A stretch of DNA of 64,000 bases from Collinsella sp. BG-O-102 (lineage in GTDB: Bacteria > Actinomycetota > Coriobacteriia > Coriobacteriales > Coriobacteriaceae): contig NZ_JAMOKO010000011.1 in the NCBI RefSeq assembly GCF_023656745.1, positions 33,473 through 97,472 of the forward strand. The letters run 5' to 3'. The notes under the pieces were generated by a model. The model made no database searches. It saw only the letters and a program-made list of their open reading frames with translations, and had not been told where the DNA came from. A program made the translations under genes and the position numbers. Of this stretch, positions 7,512 through 16,753 are shown piece by piece (position 1 is the stretch's first letter; each line of letters starts with the position of its first letter).

Positions 7512-9035
7512 ATGCCGTGCACAACGATTTTGGTTGGTAAGAACGCGAGCTACGACGGGTCGACGCTGGTTGCCCGCAACGAGGATTCGTCCAACGGGGT
7601 GTTTGAGCCCAAGCGCATGCGTGTTGTGCACCCCGACGAGCAGCCGCGTGTCTACACGAGTGTCTTGAGCCACCTGACCGTTGAACTGCCCGACAATCCC
7701 ATGCGTTACACAAGCGTCCCCGACGTCATCCCCGGTCACGGCATTTGGGCCGAGGCCGGCTTCAACGAGCTCAACGTTGGCATGTCCGCAACCGAGACGC
7801 TCACCTCCAATGAGCGCGTCCGCGGCGCCGATCCGCTCGTGGACTATGTGCCCGCAAAGGGCAACGAGGGCGAGGACGGCTATGTTCCGGCGCAGCCCGG
7901 CGGTCTGGGCGAGGAAGACATGGTGACCCTGGTACTGCCGTACGCCAAGTCCGCCCGTGACGGCGTACGCATCCTTGGTGACCTGCTCGAGCGCTATGGC
8001 ACCTACGAGAACAACGGCATTGCTTTTAGCGATGTGGACGAGATCTGGTGGCTCGAGACCATCGGCGGCCACCACTGGATCGCCAAGCGCGTGCCCGATG
8101 ACGCCTATGTGACCATGCCCAACCAGCTGGGTATCGACAGCTTTGACCTGGACGATGCTGAGGGCGCGCAGGCCGACCACATGTGCTCCGCCGACCTGCG
8201 CTCCTGGATGGCCGAGTGGCATCTGGATCTGACGCTGGGTGTTAAGGGCGACGGTCCCGCCGCGGTCTTTAACCCGCGCGAGGCCTTTGGCTCGCACAGC
8301 GACAGCGACCACGTCTACAACACGCCGCGCGCCTGGTACATGCAGCGCTGCCTCAACCCCAGCGATGTGTGGGACGGTCCCGACGCCGACTACACGCCCG
8401 AGAGCGACGACATCCCCTGGAGCCGCGTGCCCGAGCGCAAGGTGACCCTCGAGGACATCAAGTACGTGCTTTCGAGCCACTACCAGGGCACGGAGTTCGA
8501 CTGCTACGGCAGCAAGGGTACGCCCGCCACACGCGGCGCCTATCGTCCCATCGGCATCAACCGCAACAGCCAGCTTGCCGTGCTGCAGCTGCGCCCCTAT
8601 GCGCAGCCGGCGTATCGCGCCGTACAGTGGATGGCGTTTGGCTCCAACTCGTTTAACGCGCTCGTGCCGCTGTATGCCAACGTCGAGACCATGCCCGAGT
8701 ACTATGCCGACACGCAGGCTCGCGTGACGTCCGAGAATTTCTATTGGGCAAATCGTCTGATCGGTGCCTTGGCCGATGTTCGCTTCCATGAGTGCGGTCG
8801 CGCGGTCGAGGACTATCAGGAGAAGGTCGGCGGCATGGGCCACAAGCAGATTCACGACGTTGACGCCGTCGTAGCCGCGATGCCCGAGGCCGAGGTGCCT
8901 GCCGAGCTCGCCCGCGCCAACGAGGCCTTTGCCGAGCTTGTACGCGTGGAGACCGATGCCCTGTTGGGCAAGGTGCTCTACACCACGAGCTGTGCCATGA
9001 AGAACTCCTTCGCGATGAACGACAACGTAAGGTAA
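7512..9035 (+). CDS. Family C69 dipeptidase (PepD type)
   Basis: 507 residues. ATG 7512 sits 6 bases behind AAGGAGG; the in-frame ATG at 7506 overlaps that site and is rejected. C69 peptidases are N-terminal-nucleophile hydrolases cleaving dipeptides. The start MPCTTILVGKNASYDGSTLV places the nucleophile Cys at residue 3, followed by the family ARNEDS signature. Further family-like segments include GIWAEAGFNELNVGMSATET near 78 and DEIWWLETIGGHHW near 177. No signal peptide is visible, consistent with cytosolic peptide use. The gene stands alone after the AT-rich repeat element. The fit to family length and N-terminus is strong. Confidence 0.93.
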   Translation: MPCTTILVGKNASYDGSTLVARNEDSSNGVFEPKRMRVVHPDEQPRVYTSVLSHLTVELPDNPMRYTSVPDVIPGHGIWAEAGFNELNVGMSATETLTSNERVRGADPLVDYVPAKGNEGEDGYVPAQPGGLGEEDMVTLVLPYAKSARDGVRILGDLLERYGTYENNGIAFSDVDEIWWLETIGGHHWIAKRVPDDAYVTMPNQLGIDSFDLDDAEGAQADHMCSADLRSWMAEWHLDLTLGVKGDGPAAVFNPREAFGSHSDSDHVYNTPRAWYMQRCLNPSDVWDGPDADYTPESDDIPWSRVPERKVTLEDIKYVLSSHYQGTEFDCYGSKGTPATRGAYRPIGINRNSQLAVLQLRPYAQPAYRAVQWMAFGSNSFNALVPLYANVETMPEYYADTQARVTSENFYWANRLIGALADVRFHECGRAVEDYQEKVGGMGHKQIHDVDAVVAAMPEAEVPAELARANEAFAELVRVETDALLGKVLYTTSCAMKNSFAMNDNVR

Positions 9036-9183
9036 AGACAGCCTTGCGGCGAACGAGCGGGGCAAACGCCGTCAAAGGCTTTGCCCCGCTCGATTCCTAC
9101 CTTGGCGGTAAAACGATTTTGTGCCGTTCGCCCAATCTTGGGTACAAGAAGGCCAATGCAGTTGTTCATGATTGGAGCCAACC

Positions 9184-9600
9184 ATGGTTATGAAACTCGA
9201 TCAGCTTGTTAACGGTGCCATCAACGTGGGCTTCGGCGCTGCCGCCGTTGCCGTTGAGGGTGGCAAGAAGGTCCTTGACGACCTCGGTACCAAGGGCGAG
9301 CAGATCCGTAAGGATGCCGGCACCCCCGATATCGCCCGCAGCGTGTCTGACATGTTCGAGCAGGCGGGTGGCACCATCTCCGACCTGACCGAGCGCCTGG
9401 GCATGCAGGGCGAGACTGCGGCGCAGCGCGTGCTCGACGAGCTCATCCTGGCCCGCGTCCGCGTCATGACCGCCCCCGAGCGCACGGCCTTTTTGGCCCA
9501 TGTGCGCGACATCGTCGATTCGGTCGAGGACAACGTGACCTCGGTGCCCGTCGAGTCCGTTGAGCCCGACGATGCAGAGGACACCGAAGAGGCCGAGTAG
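9184..9600 (+). CDS. Phasin-like helical protein next to ABC1 kinase
   Basis: 138 residues from ATG 9184, which has GGAG at 6-base spacing; a TTG at 9172 lies upstream of that site. The protein is predicted largely helical: an N-terminal Ala/Gly-rich amphipathic stretch (NGAINVGFGAAAVAVEGGKK), a middle helix with ERLGMQGETAAQRVLDELIL, and a very acidic tail (DDAEDTEEAE). The shape recalls phasin or membrane-curvature-associated proteins, but I see no specific signature. It ends 8 bases before the ABC1 kinase gene, so the two are surely co-transcribed and may act together. Confidence 0.75.
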   Translation: MVMKLDQLVNGAINVGFGAAAVAVEGGKKVLDDLGTKGEQIRKDAGTPDIARSVSDMFEQAGGTISDLTERLGMQGETAAQRVLDELILARVRVMTAPERTAFLAHVRDIVDSVEDNVTSVPVESVEPDDAEDTEEAE

Positions 9601-9608
9601 CAGCGCAG

Positions 9609-11372
9609 ATGGCAGATTCCACCACCGATTACAACAATCTAGATCCCTTGGGTGACGAGGCGGCGGTTGTCGATGAAGTCGATGCCGCCGTCTCGGGCGC
9701 TCGCAAGAAGCCGCGCGCTGTCGATATGGTCCCCGAGGAGCCCGACGCGATGGCACCGGACGAGGAATACCAGCTCACGCCGGCGGGCCGCCGCGAACGC
9801 ATCGGTCAGATCGTTCGCCTGGTCAAAAAGTACCGCGTATGGGATAACCTCACGCCGGTGCGCCTGCGTCGTCTGCTCGAAGAACTCGGCCCCATGTTCG
9901 TCAAGATGGGGCAGATTCTGGCTAACCGCTCCGAGATTTTGCCGCAGCGGTTTTGCGACGAGCTGCGTCGCCTGCGCTCCGACGTGGAGCCGGTGCCGTA
10001 TGAGGTGGTGCTCCGCTGTCTGGAAGAGGAATACGGCCAGCGCCTGGGGCAGATGTTCGACGCGATCGACCCCAACCCGCTCGGTAGCGCGTCGCTCGCA
10101 CAGGTGCACCGCGCCCGCCTGGTGACGGGCGAGGACGTGGCCGTTAAGGTGCAGCGTCCCGGCGCGCAACAGGTCATGGCGCAGGACATCGACATCATCC
10201 GTTCGGTGGTGCGCATCGTTTCCAAGTTCGTCAACACCGACCAGTTTGTTGACTTACACGCCGTCGTCGAGGAGCTGTGGGCCTCGTTTCGCGAAGAGAC
10301 CAACTTTTTGGCCGAGGCCAAAAACCTCAACGATTTCTATGAGTTCCATAAGAGCGTCCATGGCGTGTCGTGCCCCAAGTCCTATCTGGATCTGTGCACC
10401 GAGCATGTCGTGGTCATGGACTACATTGACGGCATCTCGATTGCCGATCCCGAGCGCCTGGTGGCCGAGGGCTATGACCTGGAAAAGATCGGCTCGGCGA
10501 TTGTCGAGGACTATTCGACGCAGGTGCTCGACGACGGCTTTTTTCATGCCGACCCGCATGCGGGAAACATCATCCTCAAGGACGGCGTCGTTTACTTTAT
10601 CGACCTGGGCATGGTTGGGCGCATGTCGAGCCACGACCGCGGTATCGTCAAGGATATGATCTTTGCCGTGGCCGAGGGCGACGTGCCCAAGCTCAAGGAT
10701 TCGCTCATGCGCTTTGCCGTGACGCGCGGCGATTCGGCCGAGCTCGACCATTCGGCCTTTTTGTCCGACTTGGACCTTATCGTCGCCGACTTTGCGGGGC
10801 TCGATCTTAAGGACCTGGATATCGGCGAGTTTTTGACCTCGCTGCTAAACCTGGCGCGCAAAAACGATGTTGAGCTGCCGAGCGTGGTGACGATGTTCGC
10901 CCGCGGCATGGTGACACTCGAGGGTCTGCTGACCGAGTACATGCCCAACGTCAACATGATCCAGATCATCCAAGCGCACATCAAAAACGAGAAGAGCGCC
11001 TATGCGCGCGTCCGCGAAATGGGGCGCGACTTTGCGGCGAGCAGCTATCGCGCGGCAAAAGGCTCGCTCGAGGCGGCCGAGTATCTGGGCTTGGCGTCGC
11101 GTATGCTCACGCGCGGCCAGCTTAAGGTGAACACGCAGATCATGAGCAGCGATAAGGCGCTGCGGCAGCTGGGTGGAATCATCGACCGCATGTCGATGGC
11201 AATTGTGATCGCCGGTCTGTTTATCGGTTCGTCGGTGGTGTACTACGCGCGCATCGAGCCGGTTGTGTTTGGTATCCCGGTGATTGGCTTTATGGGCTAC
11301 GTGAGCGCGCTGGTGCTGGCGCTGATGCTGGGCCGCGAGATCTGGCGCAACAGCCACGGCGGCAAGCGTTAG
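9609..11372 (+). CDS. ABC1/UbiB (AarF) family atypical kinase
   Basis: 587 residues. The UbiB fold is recognised by FVKMGQILANRSEILP (the KxGQ extension) near residue 97, the Ala/Gly-rich loop GSASLAQVHRA near 158, AVKVQRPG near 178, VVMDYIDGIS near 267, the catalytic-like HADPHAGN near 314 and FIDLGMVG near 332. Two C-terminal TM helices follow (AIVIAGLFIGSSVVYYARIE, then VIGFMGYVSALVLALMLG), so it is membrane anchored. UbiB proteins support lipid-quinone metabolism or lipid transport through ATPase activity. No quinone gene is nearby. It is the second gene of a pair with the helical protein upstream. Confidence 0.93.
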   Translation: MADSTTDYNNLDPLGDEAAVVDEVDAAVSGARKKPRAVDMVPEEPDAMAPDEEYQLTPAGRRERIGQIVRLVKKYRVWDNLTPVRLRRLLEELGPMFVKMGQILANRSEILPQRFCDELRRLRSDVEPVPYEVVLRCLEEEYGQRLGQMFDAIDPNPLGSASLAQVHRARLVTGEDVAVKVQRPGAQQVMAQDIDIIRSVVRIVSKFVNTDQFVDLHAVVEELWASFREETNFLAEAKNLNDFYEFHKSVHGVSCPKSYLDLCTEHVVVMDYIDGISIADPERLVAEGYDLEKIGSAIVEDYSTQVLDDGFFHADPHAGNIILKDGVVYFIDLGMVGRMSSHDRGIVKDMIFAVAEGDVPKLKDSLMRFAVTRGDSAELDHSAFLSDLDLIVADFAGLDLKDLDIGEFLTSLLNLARKNDVELPSVVTMFARGMVTLEGLLTEYMPNVNMIQIIQAHIKNEKSAYARVREMGRDFAASSYRAAKGSLEAAEYLGLASRMLTRGQLKVNTQIMSSDKALRQLGGIIDRMSMAIVIAGLFIGSSVVYYARIEPVVFGIPVIGFMGYVSALVLALMLGREIWRNSHGGKR

Positions 11373-11523
11373 CGATTTCCCGGGGTCGGGGAAAGACGGA
11401 TCCTTTTGCTCGGCATTCCATCCTCACCCTTTTCTATCGCAAACCATAGCTTTTACCTTGGGCTTCGCCTGTGTGCGGGGCCCTTTTGCGTGATACCATA
11501 CTGACAGTAATAATCGATGGCCT

Positions 11524-11696
11524 AGATGGTGGTGCGGAGACGCACGAATGCGTGGTTTTCCTGCGCGTTTGGGAGAATCGGGGTGCAAGTCCCCGGCTGT
11601 ACCAGTAACCGTAATTCCTCTTGGCCCGGGATAGTCGCGTCGCAGATCGGACGGCGCGCCCGGGTCGGTAAGGTTAAGTCGGATCGCCTCCCATCT
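11524..11696 (+). promoter_or_regulatory. Cobalamin (adenosylcobalamin-type) riboswitch
   Basis: The core resembles the cobalamin aptamer (RF00174-type): GGGA at 11571, GGGTGCAAGTCCCCGGCTGT at 11581-11600, then CCAGTAACCGTAA at 11602-11614, and the 3' box AAGTCGGATCGCCTCCC at 11676-11692. An AGATGG (11524-11529)/CCATCT (11691-11696) helix closes the aptamer as P1, and GGCCCGGG/CCCGGGTC forms a peripheral stem. It lies about 140 bases before the DUF4430 surface-protein gene, so that operon is probably repressed by cobalamin. Whether control is at transcription or translation is not clear from the platform sequence. Confidence 0.87.
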
Positions 11697-11839
11697 TGTA
11701 CGCGGCCGCGGCGCATGCCGCCGGTACGCGTTGGGCTCTGGAGGGAAGGGGGACCCCGATGGGGGTACTCGAGCGCAATGTGCGCGATGACGTGGGGCAG
11801 CCGCTGGGCAATGCTCCAAGTTCAGACAATAGGAGACAA

Positions 11840-14800
11840 ATGGATATGTTTGAGGACGAGTGCCAGCGCGCCTCGTGGCGTCGCCATGGAGCGATTGCCC
11901 GTGGCGTAGCCAAGCGCGGTCTGGTGGCGTTCCTGGCTTTTGCCATGGCTTTTGGCACCACGCCGGCGCAACTTTGGGCCGAGGGCGCCGAGGGCATTGC
12001 CGAGGCCGTCGCTTCGCAGGATGCGGAGCCGACGGGGGAAGATAGTTCCACGGCGACCGATGCTGACCAGGCGGCGACCGAGGATGAGAAGCCTGCAAAG
12101 GGCGCGGATACGAGTGATTCTGCCGCTTCTGCTGGCGCGCAGGAGAGCGGGTCGCAGGATGCTTCGCAGCCCGCTGCAAAAGTGGAGGCTGCCGCCGAGG
12201 CAAGTGCCAAAGTCGAGTCCGCTGTGCCGAGCGATGATGACGAGTCGGATATCGCTACCGCAGCATACGTGACGGTCGACTCCGTCAGTCTACTGAATGC
12301 CAAGGACCAAGATATCGTTTGGGGCTCTGCGTCCAATACTGCTCTCAAGGTTGGCGATACGATTAAGGTCGGCGCCTACTACGAGGACGACTGGGGCGAC
12401 GACGAGGAGATTCTCGATTCCGAGTATGATTGCCTTACGTACCAGTGGTACGTGGGCGACAAGCAGAGTTCCGCCCCCACTGCCTCAGGCTACACGCCCA
12501 TCGAAGGCGCAACGTCGCGTGAGTTCAAGCTCACGGCCGCTCAGGCGGGCAAGTATGTTGCCTGCAAGGTGACCTATGGCTCGAGCAAGTGGGACAACAA
12601 GTTCACCGCAAGCACGAAGCTGGCGATTGTCGAGGACGAAGGCGCCACCACGCCTGCGACGCCCGATGCCAAGACGCTTGCCGAGGCCAAGCAGAAGCTC
12701 TCCACTTGGAAGCCGAGCCCGGTCTATGGCACCGACACCAATATCGTCGACATGCTCTCGGCCAAGCTCAAGGCGCTCGGCTACGCGAACGTGAAGCCGA
12801 CTCTCAAGTCTGTGACCTTCGGTGCGACCGACCCGGTCCAGCAGGGTGGCATCGCTGCAGATGGCACCATCACGTACTTCTTCCTGTCCAATGCGGAGAA
12901 GACCGTATCCGCGGATTGGTCGGTGCTGCGCCAGTTCAAACCTACTTATACGCTGACGCTCGGCAGCGAAATCGTCGAATTCACTCCCGAGTTCAATTCG
13001 ACGCTCGCGTGGGATCAAGCCAAGGTTGAAACGTATCTGAGCGAACAGCTCGACGCCGCGACTCTTACCGCCTCGGTCAAGGCGGGCATCGCGCCTTCGA
13101 CTGCCAAGGAAGAGGTGCTTCCCGGCGCGCTCTATGTGGGAGGCAAGAAGGTTGCCGACCTCACCTGGACGAGCGATTCGTCTGCGGCCAAGCTGACTTT
13201 GAGCTACGATTCCAATTACAACACGGTCTACAAGGTCGCCTACACTCATGGCAATGGCGACAAAAACGTGACGTTTACCGCGCGGGCAACACTATTTGTC
13301 CCTGGTTATGGCAACCCTCCCTCGACTGCAATTACGCGCGACTACCCGGTCAAGGTAGCCTCCAAGTCTGCCGAGGACATCGCTGCCGAGAAGGCCGAGC
13401 TCGAGGCCGCGCTTGCCAAGATTGACGGCCTGGTGAAGGACTATGCCGACTCGAGCAAGAGCGTTGACCTCTCGGCGATCGAGGGCGACTTCATCTTGCC
13501 CACGACGCGCAAGATCGGTGCCGGGTCTGCTAAGCTCTCGTATTCTTCCAATAACGAGTCCGTGGCAAAGGTTAACGGCTATCGCGTCATCGTCACCCGT
13601 GATATCGCCGGTGGCTCCAACACCGCCACCATTACGGCAACGCTCACGCGCGATGGCATCACCGCCACGCGCGACATCACCGTGACGGTCAAGCCCATCG
13701 ACGAGTCCGAGATCGACGCTGCCGTAGCACAGATGCAGGCCGTCAAGGATGCCTACGCCACTTCAATCCTGGGCGCCAACACTTCCGCTCATGCGGTGAG
13801 TGCGAATCTCAGTCCCTGGAGTTCCGCCATGGTCGCCGAGGACGGCACCATCTCGTACTCCAAGACGTACCAGACCGGCCAGATTCATGCCGACGATCTG
13901 CCTGGCTATGATGACATGTCCGGCACCAATTGGCGCACGTACCGCTCGAGCGACACTTCTGTCATCGCGGACGAGACGCTGCGCGTGACCCAGCCCGAGG
14001 CTGACACGCTCGTCACGGTGGAGAGCTCGCTTACCTATGAGAAGTATGAGGCGCTCGCCAAAGCTCATCCGGATAACGCCAAGCTTCAGAGCCTGGTCAA
14101 TCAGTCGGTTAAAGCGACGTATCGTGTGGTGGGTACGACCGACCACTCCGATCCTCAGATTTCGGTCAACTTCAAGCTTGTGGGTGTTAGCGCCGACGGC
14201 AGCGATGAGGTTTGGTTCGACGGCGCGCAGAGCGTTGGCTACGGCTCAACTGCCGATGCCCTGATTGAGCAGATCTTGGATGCCCAGGGTCTCGCTCACA
14301 CCTCCGGTACCACGGAATATGGTTACTATCTCTCCGATATCACCTCAAGCGATGGCCGTACGCTTGGCTGGGATGCAGCCACGCGTAAGTACTGGCAGCT
14401 TTTCGTAAACGGTAAAGCATCCGAGGTTGGCGCCAGCAGTGTGACGCTTGGCGCGGGCGACTCTATCGCTTTGTACTACTCTGCCCTTGGCGCAAGCCTT
14501 GATGATGCGAATAAGGCCACCGTTAAGGCGTCGGTGAGCTTCATTGGGCCAGATGAGAATGGCGGCAACTCCGTGTGGGCGTCTGCCGCTGACGTCAAGA
14601 TGTCTGATGGATCCACGGCAGCCGACCTTACCGAGCAGCAGCTCAAGGCAGCAGGTCTCACCTATGACAGCCAGGGTACTTCTGGGACTTCGTTCTACCT
14701 TGCCAGCATTACGCGCGCAGGCAAGACGTATCGCTGGGACCAGTCGACCGGCAGGTACTGGCAGCTCTATGTCAACGGCGAGAAGTCTCAAAAGATGGCG

Positions 14801-16744
14801 GGCCAGGTTACCCTCAAGCCGGGAGACAAGCTTCAGTGGGTTTACGCTGCAGATAGCGAGAAGCCCCTGGAGGGCCCCATTGTCAATCCCTTTGCTCCCC
14901 GTCCGGACTGGACCGCAAGCTGGAACGGCTTTGGCAATGCGGGCAGCACGACGCTTGTGAATACCCCGACGCCTACCGAGTCGGCTACGGAGCTGTGGAA
15001 GGTCAATCTGGCAACGGCAGCCGACAAGTGGGTTTCGCTGGGCGACCCCATCATTGCGGGCGGCTACGTTTTCGTTACCACGAACTCTGAGCTCGTCAAG
15101 ATCGATGGCACGGGCAAAGTTGTCGCGCGTGTTTCCAAGGGCGGCACCACTTCGTATTTTTCGCGTCCTGTATACGCGGATGGTCTGATCATCTCGGCAA
15201 ACGACGACGGTTCTGTGTACGCCTTCTCCGCTGAGACGCTTGAATGCGTGTGGAAGACGCCTGCGCTCAAGGCTCCTGCTGCTGGCGGGCGCTATCAGGC
15301 AAATTCGACTATGACGGTGGCAAACGGCTGCGTGTATGCCGAGTTTGTCACGGGCGCTGGCGCTTTTGGCACCGCAACTGGCGGAGCTATGCTTTGCATC
15401 GACATTGCGACGGGCAAGATCGTCTGGTCGGACGTCACCACAAAGAGCGGCTCCTCCACTGGTGAGGGTTATTACTGGGCGGGCGCTGCCGCTTCTGATT
15501 CCGATCTTGTTATCGGCGACGAGGGCGGTTGCGTGAAACTCATCGACGGCAAGACCGGTAAGGTCAAGTCTTCTGTCGGCCTGTCCGGCAATCCCGTGCG
15601 CGCAACGATCGTCTCTGCTGGCACCGAGAACGGTAACCCGGTCTTCTTGGCGGTTGGTCGCCAGCCGGCAACGCTCTATAAGATTGTGCGTGAGGGCGAC
15701 ACGCTTCGTATTGCCAGCTCTTGCGCATTTGCGAACACTTCGACTTCGACGCCGGCCGTGGCAAACGGCAAGGCCTATATCGGCGGAAGCGACGCTTCGA
15801 ACAACGGCCAGTTCACCGTTATCGACCTTGCGTCTATGACGGTCGAAAAGTCGTTTGACATGGGAAAATATGCCGAGGTCAAGGCTTCACCGATTGCATC
15901 CGTGCAGGCTGGCGGCGTTTATGTCTACTATACGTGCAACAAGACTCCCGGCGCCTTGTACTGCTTCAACCAGTTGACCGGCGAGGTTGCGGAGATCTAT
16001 ACGCCGTCCGGATCCAATGCGAATTACTGCACCGCAAGTGTAATCGCGGATGCCAGGGGCAATCTCTACTACACCAATGATTCCGGCACGCTCTTTGCTC
16101 TCAAGGCGGTTCCGGGCTTTACGGTTTCCTTTGACGCGCGCGGCGGCAGCGCGGTCCCCAGCGCGCTGACCGCGCAGAACAAGACCATGGTCGCCCCTGC
16201 GAATCCCGAGCGCGCCGGCTTCACCTTCGCCGGCTGGTACAAGGACGCCGCGTGCACCCAGGCCTGGAACTTCGCCAAGGACGTCGTGACGGCCGATATG
16301 ACGCTCTACGCCAAGTGGACCAAGAATGCCGTTACCCCTGGCGGTAACGGTGGCTCTGGCTCCAATGGCGGCAATGGCGGCTCGGGTAATGCCGGTGCTG
16401 GTTCTGGCTCCGGTAACGGCACAAACGGCCAGCAGACTGGCGGTGCTGTTGCTCCGGGTCAGAAGCCGGTGTCTGCCACGACTACAACGGAGACCAAGGA
16501 CGGCAAGGATTCCAAGAAGGATTCCGACAAGGGCGACAAGAAGGACAGCAAGAAGTCTGACAAGAAGTCCGGCAAGTCCAGCTCCAAGTCCGATACGGGC
16601 TCGTCTGCTACGACCGCTGCTAAGAAGTCTGCCGAGGCTTCCGCGCAGGAGTCTGGCGTCAATCCGCTCGCCATCGTTGGTGTGACGGCTGGCGTGGTCG
16701 GACTCGCCGTCATCGGTGTGTTCGTGCTCACCAAGCGTCGGTAG
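11840..16744 (+). CDS. Large membrane-anchored surface protein with two transcobalamin-like DUF4430 domains and a PQQ-type propeller
   Basis: 1634 residues from ATG 11840 (AGGAGA just upstream); the frame stays open into the riboswitch, but that extension has no ribosome site. Layout: signal segment about 24-47, low-complexity Ala/Ser/Asp stretch to 135, Ig-like region about 140-275, repeated beta-rich and helical segments to 765, DUF4430-like domains at about 770-883 (YWQLFVNGKASEVG) and 892-1005 (YWQLYVNGEKSQKM), an eight-bladed-type PQQ/WD propeller about 1049-1423, an InlB B-repeat (FAGWYKDAACTQAWNFAKD) about 1430-1495, Gly/Ser/Lys linker, and a C-terminal TM ending TKRR. No LPXTG motif. 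DUF4430 is the fold of the transcobalamin C-terminal domain; with the riboswitch this suggests cobalamin capture at the cell surface. Confidence 0.85.
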   Translation: MDMFEDECQRASWRRHGAIARGVAKRGLVAFLAFAMAFGTTPAQLWAEGAEGIAEAVASQDAEPTGEDSSTATDADQAATEDEKPAKGADTSDSAASAGAQESGSQDASQPAAKVEAAAEASAKVESAVPSDDDESDIATAAYVTVDSVSLLNAKDQDIVWGSASNTALKVGDTIKVGAYYEDDWGDDEEILDSEYDCLTYQWYVGDKQSSAPTASGYTPIEGATSREFKLTAAQAGKYVACKVTYGSSKWDNKFTASTKLAIVEDEGATTPATPDAKTLAEAKQKLSTWKPSPVYGTDTNIVDMLSAKLKALGYANVKPTLKSVTFGATDPVQQGGIAADGTITYFFLSNAEKTVSADWSVLRQFKPTYTLTLGSEIVEFTPEFNSTLAWDQAKVETYLSEQLDAATLTASVKAGIAPSTAKEEVLPGALYVGGKKVADLTWTSDSSAAKLTLSYDSNYNTVYKVAYTHGNGDKNVTFTARATLFVPGYGNPPSTAITRDYPVKVASKSAEDIAAEKAELEAALAKIDGLVKDYADSSKSVDLSAIEGDFILPTTRKIGAGSAKLSYSSNNESVAKVNGYRVIVTRDIAGGSNTATITATLTRDGITATRDITVTVKPIDESEIDAAVAQMQAVKDAYATSILGANTSAHAVSANLSPWSSAMVAEDGTISYSKTYQTGQIHADDLPGYDDMSGTNWRTYRSSDTSVIADETLRVTQPEADTLVTVESSLTYEKYEALAKAHPDNAKLQSLVNQSVKATYRVVGTTDHSDPQISVNFKLVGVSADGSDEVWFDGAQSVGYGSTADALIEQILDAQGLAHTSGTTEYGYYLSDITSSDGRTLGWDAATRKYWQLFVNGKASEVGASSVTLGAGDSIALYYSALGASLDDANKATVKASVSFIGPDENGGNSVWASAADVKMSDGSTAADLTEQQLKAAGLTYDSQGTSGTSFYLASITRAGKTYRWDQSTGRYWQLYVNGEKSQKMAGQVTLKPGDKLQWVYAADSEKPLEGPIVNPFAPRPDWTASWNGFGNAGSTTLVNTPTPTESATELWKVNLATAADKWVSLGDPIIAGGYVFVTTNSELVKIDGTGKVVARVSKGGTTSYFSRPVYADGLIISANDDGSVYAFSAETLECVWKTPALKAPAAGGRYQANSTMTVANGCVYAEFVTGAGAFGTATGGAMLCIDIATGKIVWSDVTTKSGSSTGEGYYWAGAAASDSDLVIGDEGGCVKLIDGKTGKVKSSVGLSGNPVRATIVSAGTENGNPVFLAVGRQPATLYKIVREGDTLRIASSCAFANTSTSTPAVANGKAYIGGSDASNNGQFTVIDLASMTVEKSFDMGKYAEVKASPIASVQAGGVYVYYTCNKTPGALYCFNQLTGEVAEIYTPSGSNANYCTASVIADARGNLYYTNDSGTLFALKAVPGFTVSFDARGGSAVPSALTAQNKTMVAPANPERAGFTFAGWYKDAACTQAWNFAKDVVTADMTLYAKWTKNAVTPGGNGGSGSNGGNGGSGNAGAGSGSGNGTNGQQTGGAVAPGQKPVSATTTTETKDGKDSKKDSDKGDKKDSKKSDKKSGKSSSKSDTGSSATTAAKKSAEASAQESGVNPLAIVGVTAGVVGLAVIGVFVLTKRR

Positions 16745-16753
16745 GTGAGGGCC

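Noticed and set aside
7497..9065. 522-residue minus-strand frame opposite the dipeptidase
   Set aside because: Shadow of a clear coding gene; composition artefact.
11696..11839. Upstream extension of the large surface protein
   Set aside because: Overlaps the riboswitch 3' end and lacks a ribosome site; ATG 11840 with AGGAGA is preferred.
16640..16744. LPXTG sorting signal at the end of the large surface protein
   Set aside because: TM helix and basic tail are present but no LPxTG-like motif precedes them.
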